The notes below the pieces were generated by a model, which saw nothing but the letters and a program-made list of their open reading frames with translations, was not told the DNA's origin and did no database searches. A program made the position numbers and the translations under genes. A stretch of DNA of 64,000 nt from Rhodovastum sp963714255 (GTDB taxonomy: Bacteria; Pseudomonadota; Alphaproteobacteria; Acetobacterales; Acetobacteraceae), in assembly GCA_963714255.1 (NCBI GenBank), contig CAVQNU010000016.1:1-64000 (forward strand), written 5' to 3'. Shown here piece by piece: positions 44,507-53,555 of this stretch (within the stretch, counting starts at the first letter, position 1; the number at the start of each line of letters is the position of its first letter).

Positions 44507-45115
44507 ATGACCTTCAGCCGCATCGCGGGCGCCCTGCTGACCGCCGGACTTTTCGCGGGCCTGGCCGCTCTCCCGGCCGCGCGTGCGCAGGCGCCGCATG
44601 AGGTGGTTCTTCCCGGCAAGGCCAGGACCGGCGCGGATGCGCGCGACGTGCGCTTTCTGTTCGCCTGCACGGCAAACGACGGCGCGAACGTCACGGGTGC
44701 CCTTTCCGTCGAATTGGCCGTTCCCGGATACGAGCAACTCGGTGCCGCGTTTTCGTTCGATGACTTCGAGGGGCCGGATGCAGACGCGGGCAAGCTGACC
44801 CGTCTCGAGGCGACCGGCGCCGGCGGCAAGGCGCAGGAGGTGTTCCAGGCCGCCGGCTGGGTCGGCGTCGAGGCGGACCAACCCTTCTACCTCGGCGTGA
44901 GCGGCGCCCTGCGCAACGATGCGGCAAAGCTCGCCGCCGTCGCGAAGGTGCTTCGGCCGCTGACCTCGGGCGCGGGCCAGCTGGTCTGGCGGCAGGGTAA
45001 TACGAAGAAGGACGGCGTTCCTTTGATCGCGACGCTGAGCGTCGCGGCGGCTGATGCCACGCGGCTGCTGTCCCTGCTCGGGCCGTGCCTGGCGGCTGCG
45101 GGGCGGGGGAAGTAA
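44507..45115 (+). CDS. Exported hypothetical protein
   Basis: A 202-residue protein with a signal peptide ending in ARAQA. The mature part (VRFLFACTANDGANVTGALS, AFSFDDFEGPDADAG, PFYLGVSGALRNDAAKLAA) looks like a small periplasmic beta-rich domain. It follows livF by 40 bases with GAGAAACGGAG upstream and may be the last gene of the transport operon. I do not recognise the family. Its end, GRGK then TAA, is identical in DNA to the end of the MFS gene at 60669, because both are made by the edge of a hairpin repeat. Confidence 0.6.
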   Translation: MTFSRIAGALLTAGLFAGLAALPAARAQAPHEVVLPGKARTGADARDVRFLFACTANDGANVTGALSVELAVPGYEQLGAAFSFDDFEGPDADAGKLTRLEATGAGGKAQEVFQAAGWVGVEADQPFYLGVSGALRNDAAKLAAVAKVLRPLTSGAGQLVWRQGNTKKDGVPLIATLSVAAADATRLLSLLGPCLAAAGRGK

Positions 45116-45296
45116 GCAAGGCCAGGGCTCTGCCCTGGACCCCGCTACTTAAGCGGTTGTCTTGAGAGGGGGGTGAGGTGGTGAACCGGTTCACCGCCTC
45201 CCCCCCTCTCAAGACAACTGCCTAAAAGTAATGGGTTCCAAGGGGCCACTGCCCCTTGGCGGGTCCAGGGCAGAGCCCTGGCCTTCCTTCCTTCGC
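45103..45296. repeat. Hairpin repeat, locus 10: palindrome core, left module shortened
   Basis: Core arms at 45153-45187 and 45188-45221, related by three differences and one missing base. The left flank has GGCCAGGGC-TCT-GCCCTGG but lacks the second module; the right flank is complete (CCAAGGGGCC-ACTG-CCCCTTGG and CCAGGGC-AGA-GCCCTGGCC). It begins within the last codons of the exported protein gene. Confidence 0.8.
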
Positions 45297-45354
45297 CCGG
45301 CCGCGCCTCCACCATAGGCGTGCGTCCCGGCGCCAGAAGTGATAAACGAGCCTT

Positions 45355-45735
45355 ATGAACGCACACCCGCTTGACACCTACAAGCTGGTCCAGAAGCTCA
45401 AGGGCGCTGGCTTCTCCGAGGAGCAGGCCGGGGCGGTGACGGACGCGTTGCGGGAGACGCGGGAATTCGACCTCTCGGAGCTCGCGACCAAGTCGGATAT
45501 TCTCGCGCTGAAGTCCGATATCCGGGCGCTGGAAGCCTCGACCCGAACCGATATCCAGGCGCTGGCAGCCGATATCCGGGCATTGGAAGCCTCGACCAAG
45601 GCCGATAACCGGACTTTGGAGGCCAACATGATCACCAGGATCACCGAGTCGCAGCGGGCGATGCTCCAATGGGCGGTTGGGCTGTTCCTGGCTCAGATCG
45701 CCTGCGTCGGAGGCCTGCTGAAGCTGCTCCATTAG
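45355..45735 (+). CDS. Small coiled-coil membrane protein, DUF1640-like
   Basis: A 126-residue protein. After LDTYKLVQKLKGAGFSEEQA comes a heptad-patterned stretch (LATKSDILALKSDIRALEAS, ALAADIRALEAS) and then a C-terminal membrane helix (MLQWAVGLFLAQIACVGGLL). This layout matches the DUF1640 coiled-coil family, which is frequent in alphaproteobacteria and has no firm role. An internal duplication of the SDIRALEAST unit is visible at the DNA level. Confidence 0.7.
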   Translation: MNAHPLDTYKLVQKLKGAGFSEEQAGAVTDALRETREFDLSELATKSDILALKSDIRALEASTRTDIQALAADIRALEASTKADNRTLEANMITRITESQRAMLQWAVGLFLAQIACVGGLLKLLH

Positions 45736-45769
45736 CGGCGGACGGATCGCAGTCCGCCCGGAGGCTGCC

Positions 45770-47398
45770 ATGGCCACGCTTGGACACGCTTTGCTCGATG
45801 CCCTGCGCGCCCACGGCGCGCGCGAGATTTTCGGCATCCCCGGCGATTTCGTGCTGCCCTTCTTCAAGGTCATCGAAGAGTCCGGCACGCTGCCGTACTA
45901 CACGCTCAGCCATGAGCCGGCGGTGGGGTTCGCGGCCGACGCGGCGGCGCGGTTCCATGGGGCGATCGCGGTGGCGGTGGTCACCTGGGGGGCGGGCGCC
46001 TTCAACCTGGTGAACGCCATCGCCGGCGCCTTCGCCGAGCGCTCGCCGGTGGTGGTGATCTCCGGCGCCCCCGGCACGGCCGAGCGCGCCGCCGGCTGGC
46101 AGTTGCATCACATGGCGCGCGCGCTGGACACCCAGGCACGGGTGTTCCGCGAAATCACCTGCGACCAGGCCATCCTGGACGATCCCGCCCGCGCGCCCGG
46201 CGAGATCGCCCGGGTGCTGCGCAGCGCCCGGGAATTTTCCCTGCCGGTTTATATCGAATTGCCGCGCGACAAGGTGGGCGCCGAGACCGGCCCGGTCGCG
46301 GTGCTGCCGCACCGCCCGGCCGACCCCGAGGCCCTGGCCGAATGCGCCGAGGAGATTCTGGCCCGGCTGCGCGCCGCCAGCCGCCCGGTCGTGATGGTGG
46401 ACGTGGAAACCCGCCGCTATGGCGTGGAGGAAAAAGCCGCGGCACTGGCTCGCGCGCTGGGCATTCCGGTGGTCACCACCTTCATGGGCCGCGGCCTGCT
46501 GTCGGCGCATCCCGACGTGGTGCGCGGCACCTATCTGGGTGCCGCCGGCGAGCCGGCCATCACCGAACTGGTGGAAGGATCGGACGGGCTGCTGCTGCTG
46601 GGCGTTATTCTGTGCGACACCAATTTCGGTGTGTCGGTGCGCAAGATCGACATGCGCCGCGCCATGCTGGCGATCAACCGCGAGGTGCGCGTCGGCCACC
46701 ACACTTACGCCGCCATTCCGCTCGATGATCTGCTCGATGCCCTGCTCGCCCAAGCGCCGGCGCCGGGCGCGGCGGGCCCGGCGCCGCCGCCGCGCTCCAT
46801 CAGTACGCTGGTGGCCGACGATACGGCGCTGCAGCCCTCGGACATCGCCGCCGCGGTGAACGATTTGTTCGTCCGCCACGGCCCGATGCCGATGGCGGCC
46901 GACATGGGCGACTGCCTGTTCACCGCCATGGAGATCGCCAACGCCCCGCTGGTGGCGCCCGGCTATTACGCCGGCATGGGGTTCGGCGTGCCGGCCGGGC
47001 TCGGCGCCGGGGTGGCGACCGGCGCGCGGGTGCTGGTTCTGGTGGGCGACGGCGCGTTCCAGATGACCGGGTTCGAGCTCGGCAATTGCCGGCACTACGG
47101 CTGGGACCCGATCGTGCTGGTGTTCAACAACACGAGCTGGGAGATGCTACGGGTGTTCCAGCCCGAGAGCCGGTTCAACGATCTCGATGACTGGCGTTTC
47201 GCCGAACTGGCCGGGCCGTTGGGCGGCGAGGGGGTGCGGGTGCGCACCCGCCGCGAACTCGCCGCGGCGCTGGCGCGGGCGCACGCGACACGCGGGAAAT
47301 TCCAGTTGATCGAGGTCATGCTGCCGCGCGGCGCCACCTCCGACACGCTCGCCCGCTTCGTCGCCGGTTTCAAGGCGGCGCGGGACCGCAAGGGATGA
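45770..47398 (+). CDS. Phenylpyruvate/indolepyruvate decarboxylase
   Basis: A 542-residue thiamine diphosphate enzyme that decarboxylates an aromatic 2-oxoacid to the aldehyde. The catalytic glutamate is E49 in LSHEPAVGFAAD; the diphosphate motif runs from LVGDGAFQMTGFELGN to LVFNNTSWEML. It resembles the Azospirillum IpdC/PpdC type rather than acetolactate synthase. Placed directly ahead of paaABCDE, phenylpyruvate is the more likely substrate, giving phenylacetaldehyde and then phenylacetate; the enzyme for that oxidation is not in the window. Confidence 0.85.
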   Translation: MATLGHALLDALRAHGAREIFGIPGDFVLPFFKVIEESGTLPYYTLSHEPAVGFAADAAARFHGAIAVAVVTWGAGAFNLVNAIAGAFAERSPVVVISGAPGTAERAAGWQLHHMARALDTQARVFREITCDQAILDDPARAPGEIARVLRSAREFSLPVYIELPRDKVGAETGPVAVLPHRPADPEALAECAEEILARLRAASRPVVMVDVETRRYGVEEKAAALARALGIPVVTTFMGRGLLSAHPDVVRGTYLGAAGEPAITELVEGSDGLLLLGVILCDTNFGVSVRKIDMRRAMLAINREVRVGHHTYAAIPLDDLLDALLAQAPAPGAAGPAPPPRSISTLVADDTALQPSDIAAAVNDLFVRHGPMPMAADMGDCLFTAMEIANAPLVAPGYYAGMGFGVPAGLGAGVATGARVLVLVGDGAFQMTGFELGNCRHYGWDPIVLVFNNTSWEMLRVFQPESRFNDLDDWRFAELAGPLGGEGVRVRTRRELAAALARAHATRGKFQLIEVMLPRGATSDTLARFVAGFKAARDRKG

Positions 47399-47443
47399 GG
47401 GCCTGAAGGATTGCCGTGCGAGGAGCTGGGGGAACGTTCAAAC

Positions 47444-48433
47444 ATGTACAGCCAGGGCCTGACCGCCACCGAAATCGTCGCCACCGACGATCCACGGCAA
47501 GCAGCCTTCCAGGCGCGCATCGACGCGGATGCGAAAATCGAGGCGAACGACTGGATGCCCGATCCCTACCGGCGCACCCTGATCCGCCAGATCAGCCAGC
47601 ACGCCCATTCCGAAATCGTCGGCATGCTGCCCGAGGGCAACTGGATCACCCGCGCCCCCAGCCTGCGCCGCAAGGCGGCGCTGCTGGCGAAAGTGCAGGA
47701 CGAGGGCGGGCACGGGCTGTACCTGTACGCCGCCGCCGAAACCCTGGGCGTCTCCCGCGAGGACATGGTGGCGCAATTGCTCGCCGGCCGGGCGAAGTAT
47801 TCGTCCATCTTCAACTATCCCACCCTCACCTGGGCCGATATCGGCGTCATAGGCTGGCTGGTGGACGGGGCGGCGATCATGAACCAGATCCCGCTGTGCC
47901 GTTGCTCCTACGGCCCCTATGCCCGCGCCATGATCCGCGTCTGCCGGGAGGAAAGCTTCCACCAGCGCCAGGGCTTCGAAATCATGCTGACTTTGTGCCG
48001 CGGCACGCCGGAACAGCGAGCGATGGCGCAGGACGCGCTGGACCGCTGGTGGTGGCCGGTGCTGATGATGTTCGGCCCCTCCGACGCCGACAGCCGGCAC
48101 AACGACGCCTCGATGCAGTGGCGGATCAAGCGGTTCTCCAATGACGGGCTGCGGCAGAAATTCGTCGACGCCACCGTGCCGCAGGCGGAGCATCTCGGCC
48201 TGACAATCCCCGACCCCGAATTGCGCTTCGATGCGGCGAGCGGCCATTGGCGTTACGGCGCGATCGACTGGGCCGAGTTCCAGCGCGTGCTTGCCGGTGA
48301 CGGGCCATGCAACCGCGAACGCCTCGCCGCGCGCCGGCAGGCGCATGAAAACGGCGCCTGGGTGCGCGAAGCGGCGCTGGCGCATGCCGCCAAACGCCGC
48401 GCCCGCGCGCAGGCCGCGACGGTGCCGGCATGA
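47444..48433 (+). CDS. paaA: 1,2-phenylacetyl-CoA epoxidase, catalytic subunit A
   Basis: A 329-residue diiron monooxygenase subunit that epoxidises the ring of phenylacetyl-CoA. Iron ligands are visible in VQDEGGHGLYLYAA and CREESFHQRQGFEIM (E-x-x-H pairs). The ATG at 47444 gives the family start MYSQGLTATEIVATDD. It is the first of five paa genes linked by overlaps of a few bases. Confidence 0.95.
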   Translation: MYSQGLTATEIVATDDPRQAAFQARIDADAKIEANDWMPDPYRRTLIRQISQHAHSEIVGMLPEGNWITRAPSLRRKAALLAKVQDEGGHGLYLYAAAETLGVSREDMVAQLLAGRAKYSSIFNYPTLTWADIGVIGWLVDGAAIMNQIPLCRCSYGPYARAMIRVCREESFHQRQGFEIMLTLCRGTPEQRAMAQDALDRWWWPVLMMFGPSDADSRHNDASMQWRIKRFSNDGLRQKFVDATVPQAEHLGLTIPDPELRFDAASGHWRYGAIDWAEFQRVLAGDGPCNRERLAARRQAHENGAWVREAALAHAAKRRARAQAATVPA

Positions 48434-48717
48434 CCGAACCCGCGACTCCGCTCTGGGAGGTGTTCATCCGTCCCCGCAACGGGCTGGCGCACCGGCATGT
48501 CGGTTCGGTGCACGCCGCCGACGCCACGCTGGCGCTGCACGCCGCCCGCGACGTCTACACCCGCCGCGGCGAGGGCCTTTCGATCTGGGTGGTGCCGTCG
48601 GCGGCGATCACCGCTTCCGATCCGGCCGGCAAGGACATGATGTTCGAACCGGCCGCATCGAAAATCTACCGCCACCCGACCTTCTACGACGTGCCCGACG
48701 AGGTGGGTCATATGTAA
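48430..48717 (+). CDS. paaB: 1,2-phenylacetyl-CoA epoxidase subunit B
   Basis: A 95-residue subunit of the epoxidase complex. It has the family opening WEVFIRPRNGLAHRHVGSVH and the sequence ARDVYTRRGEGLSIWVVPS. PaaB helps PaaA, PaaC and the reductase assemble. The start overlaps paaA (ATGA) and the stop overlaps paaC (TAATG). Confidence 0.95.
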   Translation: MTEPATPLWEVFIRPRNGLAHRHVGSVHAADATLALHAARDVYTRRGEGLSIWVVPSAAITASDPAGKDMMFEPAASKIYRHPTFYDVPDEVGHM

Positions 48718-49472
48718 TGGCGACCACCTCGATCACGGTGCGCGAAACGCCGCTGGTGGCGCTGGCCCTGCGCCGGGCCGACGACGCGCTGGTGCTGGGC
48801 CATCGCCTGTCGGAATGGTGCGGCCACGCGCCGGTGCTGGAGGAGGAGCTGGCGCTGGCCAATATCGCGCTCGACCTGATCGGCCAGGCGCGCTTGCTCT
48901 ACGCCCTGGCCGGTGAGGCGGAGGGGGAGGGCCACAGCGAGGACGATTTCGCCTATCTCCGCGACGCGCGGCAATACCGCAACCTGCTGATGCTGGAACT
49001 GCCGAACGGCGACTTCGCCCGCACCATCGTCCGCCAGGTACTGTATTCGGCTTTCATCGATCCGTGGTGGCGCGCCTGCGCGCAGGCATCCGAGCCGCGT
49101 TTGGCCGAAATCGCCGCCAAGGCGGAGAAGGAAAGCGCCTATCACCTGCGCCACGCCGCCGCATGGCTGATCCGGCTCGGCGACGGCACGGCGGAAAGCC
49201 ATCGCCGCGCCCAGGCGGCGCTGGACTGGCTGTGGCCTTATACCGGCGAGATGTTCGCGGCCGAATGCGCGGGCCTCTGCCCCGATCCGCCGTCGCTGCG
49301 GGCCACGTGGGAGGCAACCATCGCCGGGGTGTTGGCGGAGGCGACGTTGCAGCGGCCGGCGGATGGCTGGATGCAGACCGGCGGCCGCGCCGGCCGGCAC
49401 AGCGAGCATCTCGGCCATTTGCTGAGCGAGCTGCAATATCTCCAGCGTTGCTACCCGGGGGCGACATGGTAG
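48717..49472 (+). CDS. paaC: 1,2-phenylacetyl-CoA epoxidase, structural subunit C
   Basis: A 251-residue ferritin-like subunit that stabilises PaaA and lacks its own diiron site. The start at 48717 overlaps the paaB stop by one base. HRLSEWCGHAPVLEEELALA and ANIALDLIGQARLLY are typical, as is KAEKESAYHLRHAAAWLIRL. Length is normal. Confidence 0.94.
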   Translation: MATTSITVRETPLVALALRRADDALVLGHRLSEWCGHAPVLEEELALANIALDLIGQARLLYALAGEAEGEGHSEDDFAYLRDARQYRNLLMLELPNGDFARTIVRQVLYSAFIDPWWRACAQASEPRLAEIAAKAEKESAYHLRHAAAWLIRLGDGTAESHRRAQAALDWLWPYTGEMFAAECAGLCPDPPSLRATWEATIAGVLAEATLQRPADGWMQTGGRAGRHSEHLGHLLSELQYLQRCYPGATW

Positions 49473-49927
49473 CACCCGACCTTCGCCAGCGCGCGTGGGA
49501 GGCCGCCGCGCGCGTCGCCGATCCGGAAATCCCGGCGCTCTCCATCGCCGATCTCGGCGTGCTCCGCTGCGTATCCGTCGGGCCGGACGGGGTGGAGGTG
49601 ACGATCACGCCGACCTATTCCGGCTGCCCGGCGATGCGCATCATCGCGCTCGACATCGCCACGGCGCTGGAGGCCGCCGGCATTCCGAACGCCCGGGTCC
49701 GCATTGTGCTGTCGCCGGCCTGGACGACCGACTGGCTGACCGACGCGGGCCGTCGCAAGCTGGCGGCAAGCGGCATCGCCCCGCCCTCGCGCGCCGGTCC
49801 GGTGTCCTGCCCGCGCTGCGGTGCGGCCGACACCGAGGAGCTGAGCGCGTTCGGCTCGACCGCCTGCAAATCGCTGTGGCGCTGCCGCGCCTGCCGCGAA
49901 CCGTTCGACTTATTCAAGTGCCACTGA
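49466..49927 (+). CDS. paaD: PaaD, maturation factor of the phenylacetyl-CoA epoxidase
   Basis: A 153-residue protein with an N-terminal MIP18/DUF59 domain (DPEIPALSIADLGVLRCVSV, TPTYSGCPAM) and a C-terminal zinc ribbon (CPRCGAADTEE with CRACREPF). PaaD is thought to help build the iron centre of the epoxidase or the Fe-S cluster of PaaE. The start at 49466 overlaps the paaC stop. Confidence 0.93.
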   Translation: MVAPDLRQRAWEAAARVADPEIPALSIADLGVLRCVSVGPDGVEVTITPTYSGCPAMRIIALDIATALEAAGIPNARVRIVLSPAWTTDWLTDAGRRKLAASGIAPPSRAGPVSCPRCGAADTEELSAFGSTACKSLWRCRACREPFDLFKCH

Positions 49928-49929
49928 CG

Positions 49930-50997
49930 ATGCCTGTGTTCCATCGCCTGCGCATCGCCGACATCAGCCGCGAAACCGGCGAGGCGATCTCGATCGCCTT
50001 CGACGTGCCGGCAGACCTGCGCGCGCTGTTCGCCTTCACGCCCGGTCAGTACCTGACGTTGCGTGTGGTGCTCGACGGCGCGGCGGTGCGGCGCTGCTAT
50101 TCGATCTGTTCCGGCCTCGACGACGATGGGTTGCGCGTGGCCGTCAAGCTGCTGCCGGAGGGCCGGTTTTCCGCCTGGGCGAACGCTACGCTGCGGCCCG
50201 GCGATACGCTGGAGGTGATGCCGCCGGAGGGACGGTTCGGCATCATGCCGGATGCGGCGGCGGCGCGGCTTTACCTCGGCATCGCGGCGGGCTCCGGCAT
50301 CACGCCGGTCCTTTCCATCCTGCGCAGCGTGCTGATGCGCGAGACATCCAGCCGTTTCGTGCTGCTGTACGGCAACCGCAGCACCGGCTCGATCATGTTC
50401 CGCACCGCGCTTGAGGATCTGAAGGACCGGTTCCTCGACCGGCTGTCGGTGCTGCATGTTCTGTCACGCGAGCAGAACGACGTGCCGGTGCTGTGCGGGC
50501 GGCTGGATGCAGCGAAGCTGCGTGCGCTGCTGCCGGCGATTTGTCCGCCGGAGCGGATCGGCCATGTGTTTCTCTGCGGCCCGGCCGGGCTGATCGCGGA
50601 CGCCGGCGCCACGTTGCAGGCGCTTGGCGTGGCGGCGGCGCGCATTCATGCTGAGCGATTTACCGCCGCCGCTGGTTCGTCCCGTGTCGAGGCGTTGCCC
50701 GCCCCTTCGGTGCCGGCATTCGCCACCGCCACGCTGACCTATGACGGCACGACCACGACGGTGCCGGTGGCGGAGGGCGAGGCGATACTGGATGCCGGCG
50801 AGCGTGCGGGTCTGGTGTTGCCCTGGTCGTGCCGTGGCGGGATGTGCAGCACGTGCCGCGCCAGGCTGATCGCGGGCGAGGTCAAAATGGCGCAGAATTT
50901 CGCCCTGGAGCCATGGGAAATCGCAGCCGGCTTCGTGCTGACCTGCCAGTCCCGGCCGGTTACCGGCCATGTTGAGCTTGACTACAACTTCGTCTGA
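49930..50997 (+). CDS. paaE: 1,2-phenylacetyl-CoA epoxidase reductase subunit E
   Basis: A 355-residue NADPH-dependent reductase that feeds electrons to PaaA. The N-terminal FAD domain has RRCYSICS, the nucleotide-binding part has GSGITPVLSILRS and VFLCGPAGLI, and the C-terminal ferredoxin domain has SCRGGMCSTCRARL with the fourth ligand in LTCQSRP. The ATG at 49930 follows the paaD stop by two bases. It ends the operon; downstream ring-opening genes are absent from the window. Confidence 0.95.
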   Translation: MPVFHRLRIADISRETGEAISIAFDVPADLRALFAFTPGQYLTLRVVLDGAAVRRCYSICSGLDDDGLRVAVKLLPEGRFSAWANATLRPGDTLEVMPPEGRFGIMPDAAAARLYLGIAAGSGITPVLSILRSVLMRETSSRFVLLYGNRSTGSIMFRTALEDLKDRFLDRLSVLHVLSREQNDVPVLCGRLDAAKLRALLPAICPPERIGHVFLCGPAGLIADAGATLQALGVAAARIHAERFTAAAGSSRVEALPAPSVPAFATATLTYDGTTTTVPVAEGEAILDAGERAGLVLPWSCRGGMCSTCRARLIAGEVKMAQNFALEPWEIAAGFVLTCQSRPVTGHVELDYNFV

Positions 50998-51002
50998 TCA
51001 AT

Positions 51003-51088
51003 TGTGGGTCCAGGGGGCAAAGCCCGTCGTGCCGAAGGCGCGCGCCGCGCGGGGCAGGGTCCGGGGCAGCGCCCCGGCCGGTTTTCCG
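51003..51088. repeat. Hairpin repeat, locus 11 (diverged)
   Basis: GTGGGTCCAGGGGGCAAAGCC, then a GCGCGCGCCGCGCG hairpin, then CCGGGGC-AGCG-CCCCGG. The order matches other right-hand halves, but the last hairpin has CCGGGGC in place of CCAGGGC. It lies six bases after the paaE stop. Confidence 0.6.
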
Positions 51089-51150
51089 GATGCACCCGCC
51101 CCTCTCCATGCGCTACAATATTTGTACACCGGCCCGGAACACCTTCCGTC

Positions 51151-52623
51151 ATGTCGCTCGCTGTCCGGCTCGCCGTGTCGCTTCTCGCCCTGACGCCTTT
51201 TGCCGTTCAGGCCGATTCGGCCGCCGATGCCGCGGCCGGGCTGCAGGCGGGCATCCGGGCCTGGATGGAACGCGTGGCCGGCACCGATCCCGGTCCCCAT
51301 ACCGTGCAGGTCGCCCCGGCGGGCGACGATTTCCGGTTCGAGTTGCCGGTGGCCGGTCCGGTCGGGGGCACCGGCTGGCGGCTCAGCGGCGATCCGGTCA
51401 GCGCCGTGGCGAAACCGCTGGACGGCGGCCTCTGGGCGATCGAATCGCTGCGCCTGCCGACGCCTCTGCGCGCCGAGCAGGACCGCACGCCGGGCGGCGC
51501 GCCGCCCGGCTGGACGCTGACGCTGGCCGAGCAGACCATCAGCGCCCAGTTCGATCCCAGCCTCGCCAGCGGCTCCAGCCTCGCGGCCACGCTGCGCGGC
51601 TTTGCCCTGGCCGTTCCGGCGGTGGACGGCGGCACGCAGACGACAAGCTTCGACCGCTATAGCTGGGTCGGCGGCTGGAAGCCCGACGGCGACGGGCGCG
51701 TAACCGTGGCGGGCGAGGGCAAGGGGGAGAATCTGAGCGTCGTCACCGATGTTCCCGGCCGCCCGGACCGGGCCAGCGTGACGGCCGCGGCCATACGCAA
51801 CAGCCTGCGGGTGGACGGCCTCTCTTTCGACCGTCTCGGCGCCGCGGTGCGCAGTATCGCTAGCCTGCTGCCCGGCGCCGCTCAGACGCCCGGCCCGGCC
51901 GCGCCGAAGGACCGGGCCCGGCTGCGTGACCTGGTGCTCGCCCTGCGCGACCTGCTCGGCGGGGCCCAGCAGGAGACGGCGCTGGAGCACGTGCAGTTCG
52001 GCATGGGCGGCCAGGGCGGCACGCTGGCCAGCCTTCGTATCGGCGGACGGGCGGCGGCGACCGACGGCATTGTCGACGTGTCGCTGAGGCTGTCGGCCGA
52101 GGGCGTCGATTTGCCGCAGGTTCAGCTCGGCCCGCTGCACGACTACCTGCCGCGCCGCATTACCCTGGCGCCGCACATATCCGGCATTCCGGCCGATGCG
52201 CTGGTGTCGCTGCTGCTGCGCGGCCTCGACGGCGGCGACCCGGAACAGTTGCAGGCCGAGGCGCTGACCCTGCTCGCCACATCGTCCCTGAAGGCCGGGC
52301 TGGATGATGTGGTGCTGGATCTCGGCGCCGCGGTGGTAAAGGCGAGCGGGACCATCGCGGTCGCCACGCCGGACGACATTGCCGGCACGGCCCGCATTGT
52401 CGCCACCGGCCTGGACGGGCTGATCCGCCGGGCCGACAGCGTGCCCGAACTGAGCGGCGTGGCGCCGTTTCTGCTGCTGTTGAAGGGCATCGGCGAGCAG
52501 CAGGGCGACGCCACGGTGTGGAATGTCGTTTATGCCGATGGCCAGACAGCGGTGAACGGAACCGATCTGAGCGCGCTGCTGCTGGGGCCGGCGCCGGAAC
52601 GCCGGCGCGGCCGCAAACCGTAG
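51151..52623 (+). CDS. Large exported hypothetical protein
   Basis: A 490-residue protein with a signal peptide ending in AVQADS. The mature part alternates short strands and glycine turns (GDDFRFELPVAGPVGGTGWR, AESLRLPTPL-like repeats, GMGGQGGTLASLRIGG), a beta-rich fold like those of periplasmic lipid-handling or YdgA/DUF945-like proteins. Near residues 205-225 and 300-330 helices interrupt. I cannot name a family. It stands alone between two repeats. Confidence 0.65.
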   Translation: MSLAVRLAVSLLALTPFAVQADSAADAAAGLQAGIRAWMERVAGTDPGPHTVQVAPAGDDFRFELPVAGPVGGTGWRLSGDPVSAVAKPLDGGLWAIESLRLPTPLRAEQDRTPGGAPPGWTLTLAEQTISAQFDPSLASGSSLAATLRGFALAVPAVDGGTQTTSFDRYSWVGGWKPDGDGRVTVAGEGKGENLSVVTDVPGRPDRASVTAAAIRNSLRVDGLSFDRLGAAVRSIASLLPGAAQTPGPAAPKDRARLRDLVLALRDLLGGAQQETALEHVQFGMGGQGGTLASLRIGGRAAATDGIVDVSLRLSAEGVDLPQVQLGPLHDYLPRRITLAPHISGIPADALVSLLLRGLDGGDPEQLQAEALTLLATSSLKAGLDDVVLDLGAAVVKASGTIAVATPDDIAGTARIVATGLDGLIRRADSVPELSGVAPFLLLLKGIGEQQGDATVWNVVYADGQTAVNGTDLSALLLGPAPERRRGRKP

Positions 52624-52635
52624 GGGGGCGGGCGG

Positions 52636-53295
52636 TTACCCGCGCGGCGGCCCATTCAACGCCAGCGCCGCCATGGCGGCGCCACAGCCGGCCCCCAGAT
52701 AGGCGCCGGCCACGATATCGCCGAGGAAATGGTAATCGGCGCCGATCAGGCCAACCGCCACCAGCAGCACCGGCAGCGCCCATAGCAGGCGCAGGCGCGG
52801 GTATGCGCAGGCCATCACCATCATCGCCGCGGCGATGACCGTCGTGTGGCCGGAGGGGAACGATGCCCAGCCGGAGCCGCCGTGGAACGGGAAGAACCCG
52901 AACACCCCGTCCCTGATCCAGGACGGGTTGTTGTTGGTCCAGGTTTCCGGCCAGGTGCGGCCGAAGGCGTATTTCAGCTCCTCCTTCACCGACCAGGAGA
53001 CGAAGACGGCGAGGCAGGCCACCACCACGGTGCGCCCGGCCCGTCCGGGCCGCCAGCCCAGCAGCCAGGCGAACCCCGCGGCTATAAGAACCACGGTTGA
53101 GGTGCCGAGCAGCACTTCGGAAATCCGGGTCAGGGTGATGAATATCGCCATGCCGCGCGTCGTTTCGGCGACCCAGGACGAGACCGTCCGGTCGAGCAGC
53201 AGCACCGTCAACGGCACCAGCACGGCGCAGGATAGCGCCGCGAGCCGGACAGCGCGGCGTGAATTGCCGGGGGCGTTCGAATCGTCCTGGTTCAT
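52636..53295 (-). CDS. PAP2-family membrane phosphatase
   Basis: A 219-residue membrane protein with about six hydrophobic helices. Phosphatase motif 2 is PSGHT with the proton-transferring His; motif 3 is reduced to GADYHFLGDIVAG, with the nucleophile His and Asp kept but the preceding Ser-Arg changed to Ala-Asp; motif 1 (KEELKYAFGRTW) has Arg-Thr for Arg-Pro. It would remove phosphate from a lipid such as undecaprenyl diphosphate. The start at 53295 avoids an unconserved extension. Confidence 0.8.
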   Translation of the reverse strand: MNQDDSNAPGNSRRAVRLAALSCAVLVPLTVLLLDRTVSSWVAETTRGMAIFITLTRISEVLLGTSTVVLIAAGFAWLLGWRPGRAGRTVVVACLAVFVSWSVKEELKYAFGRTWPETWTNNNPSWIRDGVFGFFPFHGGSGWASFPSGHTTVIAAAMMVMACAYPRLRLLWALPVLLVAVGLIGADYHFLGDIVAGAYLGAGCGAAMAALALNGPPRG

Positions 53296-53355
53296 TGCTG
53301 CCGGCTTCCGTCCGTTCTGGTTGCGGTTCAGGCTAGCGGGCAATCGGCGGTTGGT

Positions 53356-53408
53356 GAAGCGTGTGAAGGAAGGCCAGGGCAGAGCCCTGGCCTTCCTTCA
53401 CACGCTTC
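53356..53408. repeat. Hairpin repeat, locus 12: perfect 25-base arms
   Basis: A perfect inverted repeat of two 25-base arms with an AGA loop. The inner part is the usual CCAGGGC-AGA-GCCCTGG hairpin with GGCC; the outer part (GAAGCGTGTGAAGGAA) is not shared with other copies. It lies in the divergent gap before the hyf-like operon. Confidence 0.8.
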
Positions 53409-53555
53409 CGGCACCGCCGCCGCCTCTGTATACCCCTCTATTGTGAAACCAACCCCGCCCTGTGCGCCCAAGCGACCGCGCGGAGCCCGGCCATCCTGAC
53501 CGGGTTTTCCCTGCTCGTCGCGGCCCTGCTGGGCCTGGGCGCGGCGAGTGCGGTC

